NCBI GenBank assembly: GCA_021413625.1
Contig: JAIOPY010000038.1
Coordinates: 1 to 7,574, forward strand
Origin: Candidatus Nomurabacteria bacterium
Lineage (GTDB): Bacteria > Patescibacteriota > Minisyncoccia > Phycocordibacterales > UBA9973
Length of the DNA stretch: 7,574 nucleotides
Direction: 5' to 3'
Shown: positions 1 to 6,151 of the stretch, one piece after another
Position numbering within the stretch: position 1 is the first letter of the stretch
Layout of the letters: each line of letters begins with the position of its first letter
Translations under genes and position numbers: made by a program
The notes under the pieces: model-generated
The model's database searches: none
What the model was told of the DNA's origin: nothing
Seen by the model: the letters and a program-made list of their open reading frames with translations, nothing else

Positions 1-22
1 ACCACCTTTACGGTGGTTTTTG
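1..22. terminator. Rho-independent terminator hairpin at the window edge
   Basis: ACCACC at 1-6 pairs perfectly with GGTGGT at 12-17 around the 5-base loop TTTAC. A T-run follows at 17-21 on the plus strand. As read here it would stop plus-strand transcription entering from the left. The same stem lies 24 bp past the stop codon of the last prepilin gene, so it probably also ends the minus-strand pilus transcript. The T-run needed for that direction would lie left of position 1 and cannot be seen. A shared, bidirectional terminator between convergent genes is the simplest reading. Confidence 0.7.
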
Positions 23-40
23 TTTGAGTCAGAATATTTT

Positions 41-523
41 TTATGGGCATTCGTATGTGCTTATAGCAAGGGTGGTAGCCTCTTTAGCAGCACCAGTTGA
101 GTCCACACACCAACCTGCACTAGATGTTGAAGGATTTTTTAAAGAAGTAATAGCTGCCCAAGCACTTTGGCTATCGTGACAAACTGAGTAAGCGCCAGAA
201 CCAGTAGAACTATAGGAAAAAGCAGTGCCATCAGCAATAGTTGGTGTCCCAGATGAAAGAATTTTCTGAGCTGCGTTTAGAACAAAAGGATAAATACCTC
301 CAGATGTTCCAGAGTCACAGACTGTATCAAAAGAGACATTGTCATCATAGTAAAGTTCCGCTTGTGCACGAGCGTTACTCATTGCTGCCTTTATGGCAGC
401 ATCGGTTCCCTTCGCCCGAGCGGTGTTAAGAGAAGCCAAAACCACAGAAGCTAAAATACCGATAATAGCTACAACCACTAAAAGTTCAATCAATGTAAAA
501 CCGGATTTTAAATTTTTATGCAT
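41..523 (-). CDS. Type IV prepilin, second of a tandem pair (160 aa)
   Basis: Structural subunit of a type IV pilus. It has a short class III leader (residues 1-8, ending KSG), a predicted prepilin peptidase cut between Gly8 and Phe9, Glu at mature position 5 (E13), and a hydrophobic helix at about 9-32 that would anchor the subunit and form the fibre core. A helical spine follows to about residue 60, then a globular domain with four Cys (69, 115, 139, 159) that could make two disulfides. The motif WCVDSTG (138-144) is shared with the upstream prepilin, although the rest of the head is largely different. The ATG is fixed by the leader; no Shine-Dalgarno is visible. The gene starts 32 bp after the first prepilin and should be co-transcribed with it. 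Which of the two is the major pilin cannot be told from sequence. Confidence 0.93.
   Translation of the reverse strand: MHKNLKSGFTLIELLVVVAIIGILASVVLASLNTARAKGTDAAIKAAMSNARAQAELYYDDNVSFDTVCDSGTSGGIYPFVLNAAQKILSSGTPTIADGTAFSYSSTGSGAYSVCHDSQSAWAAITSLKNPSTSSAGWCVDSTGAAKEATTLAISTYECP
408..502 (-). repeat. 95-bp perfect direct repeat, copy in second prepilin gene
   Basis: Identical base for base to 950-1044. In reading direction it starts at the first base of the Gly8 codon (the processing site) and ends after two bases of the Gly39 codon, so it covers the whole hydrophobic helix. Codon wobble positions are identical too, while both flanks diverge at once. Selection on the protein alone would not keep the third bases identical. 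This implies recent duplication or gene conversion. Confidence 0.95.
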
Positions 524-555
524 AATTCTTTTAAATAACTAAACAACAAACAAAA

Positions 556-1065
556 CTAGTCACACTTTGCGTAAGTTCCATCAGTAATCAGTGCGTTTAG
601 TTCTGCTTGTGCAGGAGTTCCATCTAATGTTTCTAATGTTGATGCGCCGTAACTATCTACACACCAAGCTTCAGTTAGAGAGTTAGCTTTTAATTGAACG
701 CCCACAGCCCATGAACCAGTGCCAGTAACAGTGGATAGGCAAGAAGAAAGTCCACCAGAAGCAGAAACAGCAGCAGAAACTTGTCCCCAAATAGTGCTAT
801 TGGCAAAAAGAGTATCCGCAGTCTCTGCGCAAGTACCGGCAGAAAAAGCTGTAGGTGATGCATCCACACCGTAGCCACCATATTGGTCATAAAGGAGTTC
901 TGCTTGCGCGCGAATGTTTGCTAAGTTTGCTTTTATCGCTGCATCAGCGCCCTTCGCCCGAGCGGTGTTAAGAGAAGCCAAAACCACAGAAGCTAAAATA
1001 CCGATAATAGCTACAACCACTAAAAGTTCAATCAATGTAAAACCTTTTTGTAAATTATTTTTCAT
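556..1065 (-). CDS. Type IV prepilin, first of a tandem pair (169 aa)
   Basis: Pilus subunit with the leader MKNNLQKG, a predicted cut between Gly8 and Phe9, and mature Glu5 (E13). The hydrophobic helix at 9-32 matches the second prepilin at the DNA level. The amphipathic spine runs to about residue 62. The globular head has four Cys (79, 109, 135, 168) and the motif WCVDSYG (134-140), which suggests the same disulfide layout as its neighbour despite low similarity elsewhere. This style of short pilin (helix followed by NTARAKGADAAIKA) is one I associate with Parcubacteria; that is memory, not a search. It is the first gene behind its own extended -10 promoter at 1146-1176, with a leader of roughly 75 nt. 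No Shine-Dalgarno is seen before the ATG. Confidence 0.94.
   Translation of the reverse strand: MKNNLQKGFTLIELLVVVAIIGILASVVLASLNTARAKGADAAIKANLANIRAQAELLYDQYGGYGVDASPTAFSAGTCAETADTLFANSTIWGQVSAAVSASGGLSSCLSTVTGTGSWAVGVQLKANSLTEAWCVDSYGASTLETLDGTPAQAELNALITDGTYAKCD
950..1044 (-). repeat. 95-bp perfect direct repeat, copy in first prepilin gene
   Basis: Partner of the copy at 408-502, 542 bp away in the same orientation. It encodes residues 8 to 39 of the first prepilin. Just outside it the genes differ: the leader codons before Gly8 are different, and the codon after Gly39 is Ala here and Thr in the other gene. Confidence 0.95.
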
Positions 1066-1145
1066 AGTTTCAATAAATAACCCAACCCTTAAATTATAAT
1101 TTAATAAAAACTTAAGTAATTAAAATAAATTAAACAACTCCGGTC

Positions 1146-1176
1146 ATTATAACACAAAAACCCTTTAAAAGTGCAA
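1146..1176 (-). promoter_or_regulatory. Extended -10 promoter for the prepilin pair
   Basis: On the minus strand, TGTTATAAT (1154-1146) is a perfect extended -10 element. TTGCAC (1176-1171) matches the sigma-70 -35 consensus at 4 of 6 bases. The spacer is 19 bp, slightly long, but the TG extension can make up for a weak -35. Transcription would start near 1139, giving an AT-rich leader of about 75 nt before the first prepilin ATG. The 122-bp gap between pilC and the prepilins contains no terminator-like hairpin, so read-through from the upstream motor genes is also possible. A second TATAAT occurs at 1093-1098 but has no -35 partner. Confidence 0.65.
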
Positions 1177-1187
1177 GTTATCCACAA
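1176..1187 (+). promoter_or_regulatory. DnaA-box-like 12-mer overlapping the pilin -35
   Basis: AGTTATCCACAA contains TTATCCACA, a perfect match to the bacterial DnaA-box consensus TTATNCACA. It ends against the pilC stop codon and overlaps the -35 region of the pilin promoter by one base. A near copy, AGTTGTCCACAA, lies on the minus strand at 3937-3926 in the other sizeable gap. It could be an operator for DnaA or another factor. One perfect box and one near match do not make an origin, and chance occurrence in AT-rich DNA is possible. Confidence 0.25.
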
Positions 1188-2396
1188 CTAGCTTATACCC
1201 CCTGCAAGGTTGTAAATAGGTAGTAGAATAGAAACCAAAAGTATTCCCACACCCAAACCTAAAATCACAATCATCGCAGGTTCTATCAAGCCCACCAAGG
1301 TATCAATGGCATCATCTACTTCTCTCTTATAAAAATCTCCCAATGTTTTTAAAATAGGACCCAAAGAACCTGTTTCCTCACCCACCTTCACCATTTGAAC
1401 CATGATTACTGGCATCTCTTCCTTATACTGTTCAAAAGCTGAAGATAAGGCTACACCAGACTTCACTCCATCAGCTACTTTTACCAAAATATCTCGGTAG
1501 ATATAACTACCCACAACTTCTGATGTTATATCTAATGCGCGAATCATAGGAATACCGGAGCTTATCATCGTATCCATGTTGTCAGCGATTCTAGAAAGAT
1601 AAAGCCTCTTATATAAATTTCCAATGAGTGGAGTGGCAAGCTTTAATTTATCAAGATACTCCTTACCTGCTTGAGTTCTAGACATCCTCCAAACCCAAAG
1701 AGCAACTAACACCACAAAAATAACTAGTATGAATCCGTAATTAACAAATAAGTTAGAAGTGGCAATGACTAATTTTGTATAAAAAGGAACTTCCTGTCCT
1801 GAATCTAAAATTATTTGAGATAATTTAGGAATCACGACCACAAACATAAGAGTCATAACCACAACAAAAGTAATGATAACGAAAACTGGGTAAATAAGAG
1901 CATTTCTTGTTTTAGAAGTTAAAGAATACTGACGGTCTAGATATTCAGCCAAATGTCCGAAGGTTTGGTTTAATTTTCCAGTTTCCTCTCCTGCCTTAAC
2001 CATGTTTACGTAAAAATTTGAAAAAACATCTGGATGTTTGGCTAGCGCGCCAGAAATAGAAAAACCTGCTTGGAGGTCATCACAAATTTGATTCAATTTT
2101 TTACCTAATAATTTTTGTTCCGAACTAGCTGCAAGCATGGAAAAGGCTTTTAAAGCAGAAACTTGAGCTTCAAATAATGTGGAAATTTGTCTAGACAAAA
2201 TAACAATATCTTTCATTGGCACATGCTCAAAGAAAGACATCTCAAAAATTGACTGCTTTTTAGACTCGTCTTTTATGGAAATAATGATAAGCCCACGACG
2301 CTGTAAACCGCTAACTGCCGCATCGCGACTAGGTGCATCAATTTCACCTTCTTTATTGGCACCCTTTTCATCTACCGCTTTGTAAGAAAATAACAT
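1188..2396 (-). CDS. pilC: PilC/GspF-family type IV pilus platform protein (402 aa)
   Basis: Inner-membrane platform on which PilB and PilT act to add or remove pilins. The sequence has the full family layout: a short N-terminal cytoplasmic region (FSYKAVDEKG), then two related T2SSF domains at about 65-190 and 265-395. Each carries the signature GEETG (136-140 and 339-343) followed by a long hydrophobic segment. Membrane spans are likely at about 167-190, 218-237 and 370-394. Length is normal for the family (about 400). It begins 10 bp after pilT and should be translated from the same message. No ribosome binding site is evident. After its stop comes the pilin promoter region. GspF of a type II secretion system is a formal alternative, but linked pilT and prepilins favour a pilus. 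Confidence 0.96.
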   Translation of the reverse strand: MLFSYKAVDEKGANKEGEIDAPSRDAAVSGLQRRGLIIISIKDESKKQSIFEMSFFEHVPMKDIVILSRQISTLFEAQVSALKAFSMLAASSEQKLLGKKLNQICDDLQAGFSISGALAKHPDVFSNFYVNMVKAGEETGKLNQTFGHLAEYLDRQYSLTSKTRNALIYPVFVIITFVVVMTLMFVVVIPKLSQIILDSGQEVPFYTKLVIATSNLFVNYGFILVIFVVLVALWVWRMSRTQAGKEYLDKLKLATPLIGNLYKRLYLSRIADNMDTMISSGIPMIRALDITSEVVGSYIYRDILVKVADGVKSGVALSSAFEQYKEEMPVIMVQMVKVGEETGSLGPILKTLGDFYKREVDDAIDTLVGLIEPAMIVILGLGVGILLVSILLPIYNLAGGIS

Positions 2397-2406
2397 AGTG
2401 AATTAA

Positions 2407-3465
2407 TTATAACATTCTTTCAAGACCTTTGGGGTTGAGAGAATACTGATAAGCATTTTCTATGGAAATTTCACCAGCGCGCACTAACTCCATCAAGGAA
2501 TGATTTAAATCAACCATACCAGATTCGGAGCCTGTTTCTATCACAACATCTATTTCATGGGTGCGTTTCTCTCTAATTAAATTCGCAACTGCATTATTAT
2601 TTAAAAGCAATTCGTATGCAGGAATCAAACCACCAGCTATTCTCGGGATAAGTCGTTGAGAAAAAATCCCAAGCAAGCTGGAAGAAAGTTGAGTTCGGAT
2701 TTGGTCTTGCTGGTTACCAGGGAAGGAGTCAATAATTCTGTCTATAGTTTGAGAAGCATTGTTGGTATGAAGAGTGGACAAAACTAAGTGACCTGTCTCT
2801 CCTGCAGAAACAGCTGTGGAAATTGTTTCTGGTGTTCGCATCTCACCCACCAATATTACATTTACATCTTCCCGAAAAACAGATTTAAGCGCAGTATGAA
2901 AATCTTCAGTATCAATACCAACTTCACGTTGATTAATTATTGATTTGTTTGGAGTATAAACATATTCAATAGGGTCTTCAATAGTCACAATACTGCGAGC
3001 TTGTTCATTGTTTATTAAATTAACCATAGCAGACAAAGTTGTTGACTTCCCTTGCCCTACTGGACCAACCACCAAGAAAAATCCTTGTTTTTTACGAGCC
3101 ATGTCCGCAATAATCGGCGGAAGATTCAGCTCTGCCAATGTTTTTACCTTAGGCACTAAACGAAGGACCACGCACATTAGACCTTTTTGGAAAAAAGCAT
3201 TACCACGAAGTCTAGCCTCGCCACGAAAATCATATGAAAAATCTAATTCTTGATTGTTAACAAATTTATCAAATTTTTCTTTAGGTAAAAGTTCATTTAA
3301 TATACCAACCATATCTTGTGGGGTAAGTGGCTGATATTTCACTAAAAAAACAAGTTCTCCAAAAACACGAATAGCGGGCACTCTGCCTGCACCCAAATGT
3401 AAATCGGAGCCACCTTCGCGGATTACATTTAAAATTAATTCTTCAATTGTTTTTTTAGGGTCCAT
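2407..3465 (-). CDS. pilT: PilT-family pilus retraction ATPase (352 aa)
   Basis: Hexameric cytoplasmic motor that depolymerises pili. The N-terminal PAS-like region (about 1-100) includes SDLHL (20-24). The RecA-like domain has Walker A GPVGQGKS (134-141), Asp box TIEDPIEY (161-168), Walker B VNVILVGEMR (201-210, catalytic Glu208) and His box TGHLVLSTLHTN (224-235). AVANLIRE (292-299) corresponds to the AIRNLIRE motif that marks PilT and is needed for retraction. It ends NPKGLERML. It has no long N-terminal domain and no Cys cluster, unlike PilB. Two departures from textbook PilT are Val and Gln in the P-loop (usually GPTGSGKS), and VNV where DPD is usual before Walker B. The ATG lies 3 bp after the receiver gene, implying translational coupling. 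PilU is less likely given the AIRNLIRE-like motif. Confidence 0.94.
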   Translation of the reverse strand: MDPKKTIEELILNVIREGGSDLHLGAGRVPAIRVFGELVFLVKYQPLTPQDMVGILNELLPKEKFDKFVNNQELDFSYDFRGEARLRGNAFFQKGLMCVVLRLVPKVKTLAELNLPPIIADMARKKQGFFLVVGPVGQGKSTTLSAMVNLINNEQARSIVTIEDPIEYVYTPNKSIINQREVGIDTEDFHTALKSVFREDVNVILVGEMRTPETISTAVSAGETGHLVLSTLHTNNASQTIDRIIDSFPGNQQDQIRTQLSSSLLGIFSQRLIPRIAGGLIPAYELLLNNNAVANLIREKRTHEIDVVIETGSESGMVDLNHSLMELVRAGEISIENAYQYSLNPKGLERML

Positions 3466-3468
3466 ATT

Positions 3469-3876
3469 TTATTTTACGACTTCTGCTTGAACACTTTTAC
3501 TTAAAATTTCTTTAACTCTATCCATTACCTCTCCTGGAGTAGAACTTGCTTTGACAATATATCCCGCAACTCCTAAACCCGTACCACGTTCAATATCTTT
3601 GGGTTCACTTTTATTAGATAGAACAATTTTAATGGAATTAGGAGATAAATTATCCCTCTTTATATCTTCCAACATCTCAAAACCGTCTTTATCAGGCATA
3701 ATAATATCCATTAAAATTATGTCGGGATTAAATCCGCCTTTTAATATTTCTAACGCTTGCATGCTACCTCCCGCAGTATGCACGTCAAAATTATTTTGAC
3801 TAAACTTAAACGCATACATATCTAACAAAAAACTATCATCATCTACTATCAAAATTTTTTTCTTAACTTCATCCAT
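3469..3876 (-). CDS. Stand-alone CheY-like receiver domain protein (135 aa)
   Basis: A single response-regulator receiver domain without an output domain. The expected residues are present: acidic cluster Asp12-Asp13-Asp14, phospho-acceptor Asp57 in LMDIIMPDKDGF, switch Ser87 in IVLSNKS, and Lys109 with neighbouring aromatic Tyr106 in GYIVKA. About 15 extra residues follow the last helix (EILSKSVQAEVVK). It probably works by binding another protein once phosphorylated, as CheY and the PilG/PilH regulators of twitching do. It sits between the two motor genes, 78 bp after pilB and 3 bp before pilT, so PilB, PilT or PilC are natural candidate partners. No histidine kinase is encoded in the window. 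The ATG is the only sensible start; no Shine-Dalgarno precedes it. Confidence 0.93.
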   Translation of the reverse strand: MDEVKKKILIVDDDSFLLDMYAFKFSQNNFDVHTAGGSMQALEILKGGFNPDIILMDIIMPDKDGFEMLEDIKRDNLSPNSIKIVLSNKSEPKDIERGTGLGVAGYIVKASSTPGEVMDRVKEILSKSVQAEVVK

Positions 3877-3954
3877 ATACTATTTTATCATGAAATTTAT
3901 TTAGTAAAACTTCCGTTGTATTATTTTGTGGACAACTCGCTCCAGACTGAACAA

Positions 3955-5700
3955 CTAATCATTTTCAATATTAAAGTTATAAACTTCTTGAAAAGGAATT
4001 ATTCCGTTAATCGCTTTTAGCATTGCATCTTCGCGCATCATCAACATACCTTTTTTACGGGCTAATTTATAAATCTCAGAATTCACAGGATTCTTTATTA
4101 TAATATCCTGCATTTCTTTATCTACTTTAAACATTTCAAAGACAGCAATACGTCCGCGAGTTCCAGAAGGACATTCTGGAGAAGGCACGGTTTCATACAT
4201 TTTATCTGTAAGACCTACTTCCCCATGAAACTCTGCTGGTAAATCTTTCAACTGTTCTTCAATTTGCACTTTAATAGTTTCATCCATAGGTACAAGTTTA
4301 CGAGAAGAAGGACATGTTAATTTCGCCAGACGTTGAGCTACTGATAAAATAAGAGTCGGCGCAATCAAATATGGGTCAATGCCCATATCTACCAGACGAG
4401 GAATTGCACCAATTGCGTTGTTGGTGTGGAGGGTGGACAAAACCAAGTGACCTGTAAGCGCAGCCTGAATAGCTAGCTGCGCAGTTTCCTTGTCACGAAT
4501 TTCTCCCACCATTATTATGTCTGGGTCTTGACGAAGTATAGAACGAAGTCCAGAAGCAAAAGTATATCCGATTTCAGGCATCACTTGAGATTGGTTAACG
4601 TCAGGCATATGGTATTCCACTGGGTCTTCTAAGGAAACTATGTTGCTAGCCTCTTTATCAAGTTCATTCATCATAGAATACAGAGTTGTAGTTTTACCAG
4701 AACCAGTCGGACCAGTAATCAAAATTATGCCATAAGGTCTGGAGATAGCCTCCCTAATCATTTCCATGTTTCTTTTAGATAAACCAAGTTGGTCTAAAGC
4801 TTTAACCCCCTTCTCTGCATCCAAAATACGCATTTCAACTTTTTCCCCATAAAAAGCTGGCAAGGTAGAAACACGGAAGTCTATCTTGCGACCACTAATG
4901 TTCGTACTAAAGGAGCCGTCTTGAGGTTTTCTTTTTTCATCTAGACGAAGCTTCGCAAGTATTTTTATACGAGCAACTATTCCACTATAAACATTCGGTG
5001 GCAACACAATTGTAGTATGAAGCTCTCCATCCACACGATAACGAACCTTAACTTTTTCTCCACCGTGCTCTATGTGTATGTCAGACGCCCCGCCTTCTAT
5101 GGCATTACGTAAAATAACAGCAACAATTTTTATAACTGGAGCATCTTCAACTATTTTCGCTTCTTCTCCAGGTTTAACGTTCTTCATTTCTTTATTGATA
5201 TCTTCACTTAAACCTTTACCATCAATTAGATTTTCTTGATTTATTTCATCCAAAGCTTCTTCCACTTGTGAAGTAAGACCTTTATAGTTATCCATTATGC
5301 TTTCGTAATCACTTTTAGAAATTAGAAAAACTTTAAAAGGAACTCCGATTTTGGCAGAAATAAATTCTAGAGCATCCATGGCTTGAATGTTTTCTGGGTC
5401 AGTTACTCCCACCCCTAAAACTCCATCTTTGAGTTCAAATGGCGCAAAATTATAATGGGTTGCAGAGTCTTCTGGAATATATTTCAGAACGTCAAAAGAA
5501 ACCTCTTTGGCATTTATTTTCTTTATAGGAATTTGTAAATATTCTCCTTTAGCTTCAAGAATCTTGTCTTCGGGCACTCCGGCTTCAATTAAAGCTTCAT
5601 CAACACTACCATTGTGCTTTTCTTTAGCATTATTTTTAATTTCACCTATTTGGGTTTCAACAATTAGGCCTTTTTTTACTAATTCTTCTAAAAAACTCAT
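3955..5700 (-). CDS. pilB: PilB/GspE-family pilus assembly ATPase (581 aa)
   Basis: Cytoplasmic hexameric motor that drives pilin polymerisation through PilC. The N-terminal GspE/MshEN-type domain is at about 1-145. A charged linker (146-185) leads to the N2 domain with SDIHIE (206-211). The catalytic domain has Walker A GPTGSGKT (330-337), Asp box SLEDPVEY (356-363), Walker B DPDIIMVGEIRD (392-403, Glu400) and His box TGHLVLSTLHTN (416-427). The metal-binding site of the family normally has four Cys in two CxxC pairs; here only Cys463 (TCPSSRK) and Cys510 (ECPSGTRGR) remain. I recall the same CPxxxK/CPSGTRGR pattern in other Parcubacteria PilB proteins. Length is normal. It begins 12 bp after the upstream small membrane protein gene. 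The canonical P-loop and Glu400 argue for an active enzyme. Confidence 0.96.
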   Translation of the reverse strand: MSFLEELVKKGLIVETQIGEIKNNAKEKHNGSVDEALIEAGVPEDKILEAKGEYLQIPIKKINAKEVSFDVLKYIPEDSATHYNFAPFELKDGVLGVGVTDPENIQAMDALEFISAKIGVPFKVFLISKSDYESIMDNYKGLTSQVEEALDEINQENLIDGKGLSEDINKEMKNVKPGEEAKIVEDAPVIKIVAVILRNAIEGGASDIHIEHGGEKVKVRYRVDGELHTTIVLPPNVYSGIVARIKILAKLRLDEKRKPQDGSFSTNISGRKIDFRVSTLPAFYGEKVEMRILDAEKGVKALDQLGLSKRNMEMIREAISRPYGIILITGPTGSGKTTTLYSMMNELDKEASNIVSLEDPVEYHMPDVNQSQVMPEIGYTFASGLRSILRQDPDIIMVGEIRDKETAQLAIQAALTGHLVLSTLHTNNAIGAIPRLVDMGIDPYLIAPTLILSVAQRLAKLTCPSSRKLVPMDETIKVQIEEQLKDLPAEFHGEVGLTDKMYETVPSPECPSGTRGRIAVFEMFKVDKEMQDIIIKNPVNSEIYKLARKKGMLMMREDAMLKAINGIIPFQEVYNFNIEND

Positions 5701-5712
5701 AATTAATTTTGG

Positions 5713-6150
5713 TTATATGCCAGGCATTGTTGCTGGGTCAGGAAAAGATGTGGAAGGAGTTGTGGATGTGGGAGTGGTTCCTGGTATTTCAGTCACTGGA
5801 GTTGGAATAGTCTCTGGCACAACTATAGGGTCAGAGCCGATAGGCGCAAAAGGGTTAGGACGTCCTTCATTACCCTCTGGGTTCAATAAAATACTGGAGT
5901 CCTTTAAAGACATAAAAACTGGGTCGGAAAAAATAGCATCATCCAACTTTAAACTTTTAATATTCAAAAGAATAGAAAGAAAATCTTGGGTTATTAAAGA
6001 AGCCTGTCCTGGAGTAATTGTTCCTGTAGGAGTAGTTGCAGAAACAAGACTAGCTTCATCTGGAGCACCACTAAAGAAATATATATATCCCAGAATCAGT
6101 AGAGTAGCAATAACTGAGAAAATTATTATGTTTTTAAAAGTTGGGGACAT
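5713..6150 (-). CDS. Small single-pass membrane protein in the pilP position (145 aa)
   Basis: I do not recognise a named family with certainty. The protein has a short cytoplasmic start, one membrane span at about 6-26, a Ser/Thr-rich linker, a compact region at about 52-105, and a Pro/Thr/Ser-rich tail (106-145) that looks disordered. The compact region ends in GRPNPFAPIG (96-105), which resembles the G-R-x-P-F-x-P element found in PilP and GspC proteins. It starts 1 bp after pilO, exactly where pilP sits in pilMNOP clusters. Unlike classical PilP it has no lipobox, is shorter, and lacks room for the beta-domain that touches the secretin PilQ. A reduced PilP-like partner of PilN/PilO in a cell without a secretin is my inference. 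A proline-rich, wall-spanning linker is another possible role for the tail. Confidence 0.75.
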   Translation of the reverse strand: MSPTFKNIIIFSVIATLLILGYIYFFSGAPDEASLVSATTPTGTITPGQASLITQDFLSILLNIKSLKLDDAIFSDPVFMSLKDSSILLNPEGNEGRPNPFAPIGSDPIVVPETIPTPVTEIPGTTPTSTTPSTSFPDPATMPGI

Positions 6151-6151
6151 G

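Noticed and set aside
1178..1186. TTATCCACA as part of a replication origin
   Set aside because: Only one perfect box and one near match 2.7 kb away, no cluster, no dnaA or dnaN gene, and no AT-rich unwinding region arranged with boxes.
3877..3954. A promoter for the receiver gene (TAAAAT at about 3882-3887 on the minus strand, 5 bases before the ATG)
   Set aside because: The -10 is 5 of 6, but no good -35 lies at proper spacing and it would give a leaderless message. The support is too thin to annotate, though the 78-bp gap leaves room for an internal promoter.
2756..4455. A 41-bp near-repeat between pilT (2756-2796) and pilB (4415-4455), 36 of 41 bases alike
   Set aside because: It encodes the shared His-box motif GHLVLSTLHTNNA of two paralogous ATPases. 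Most differences are silent, and common ancestry plus similar codon use explains it.
1188..5700. The pilB-pilC pair as a type II secretion system (GspE/GspF) or competence system
   Set aside because: A PilT with an AIRNLIRE-like motif, the pilMNO-like genes and full prepilins in one cluster favour a retractile type IV pilus. The pilus could still serve DNA uptake.
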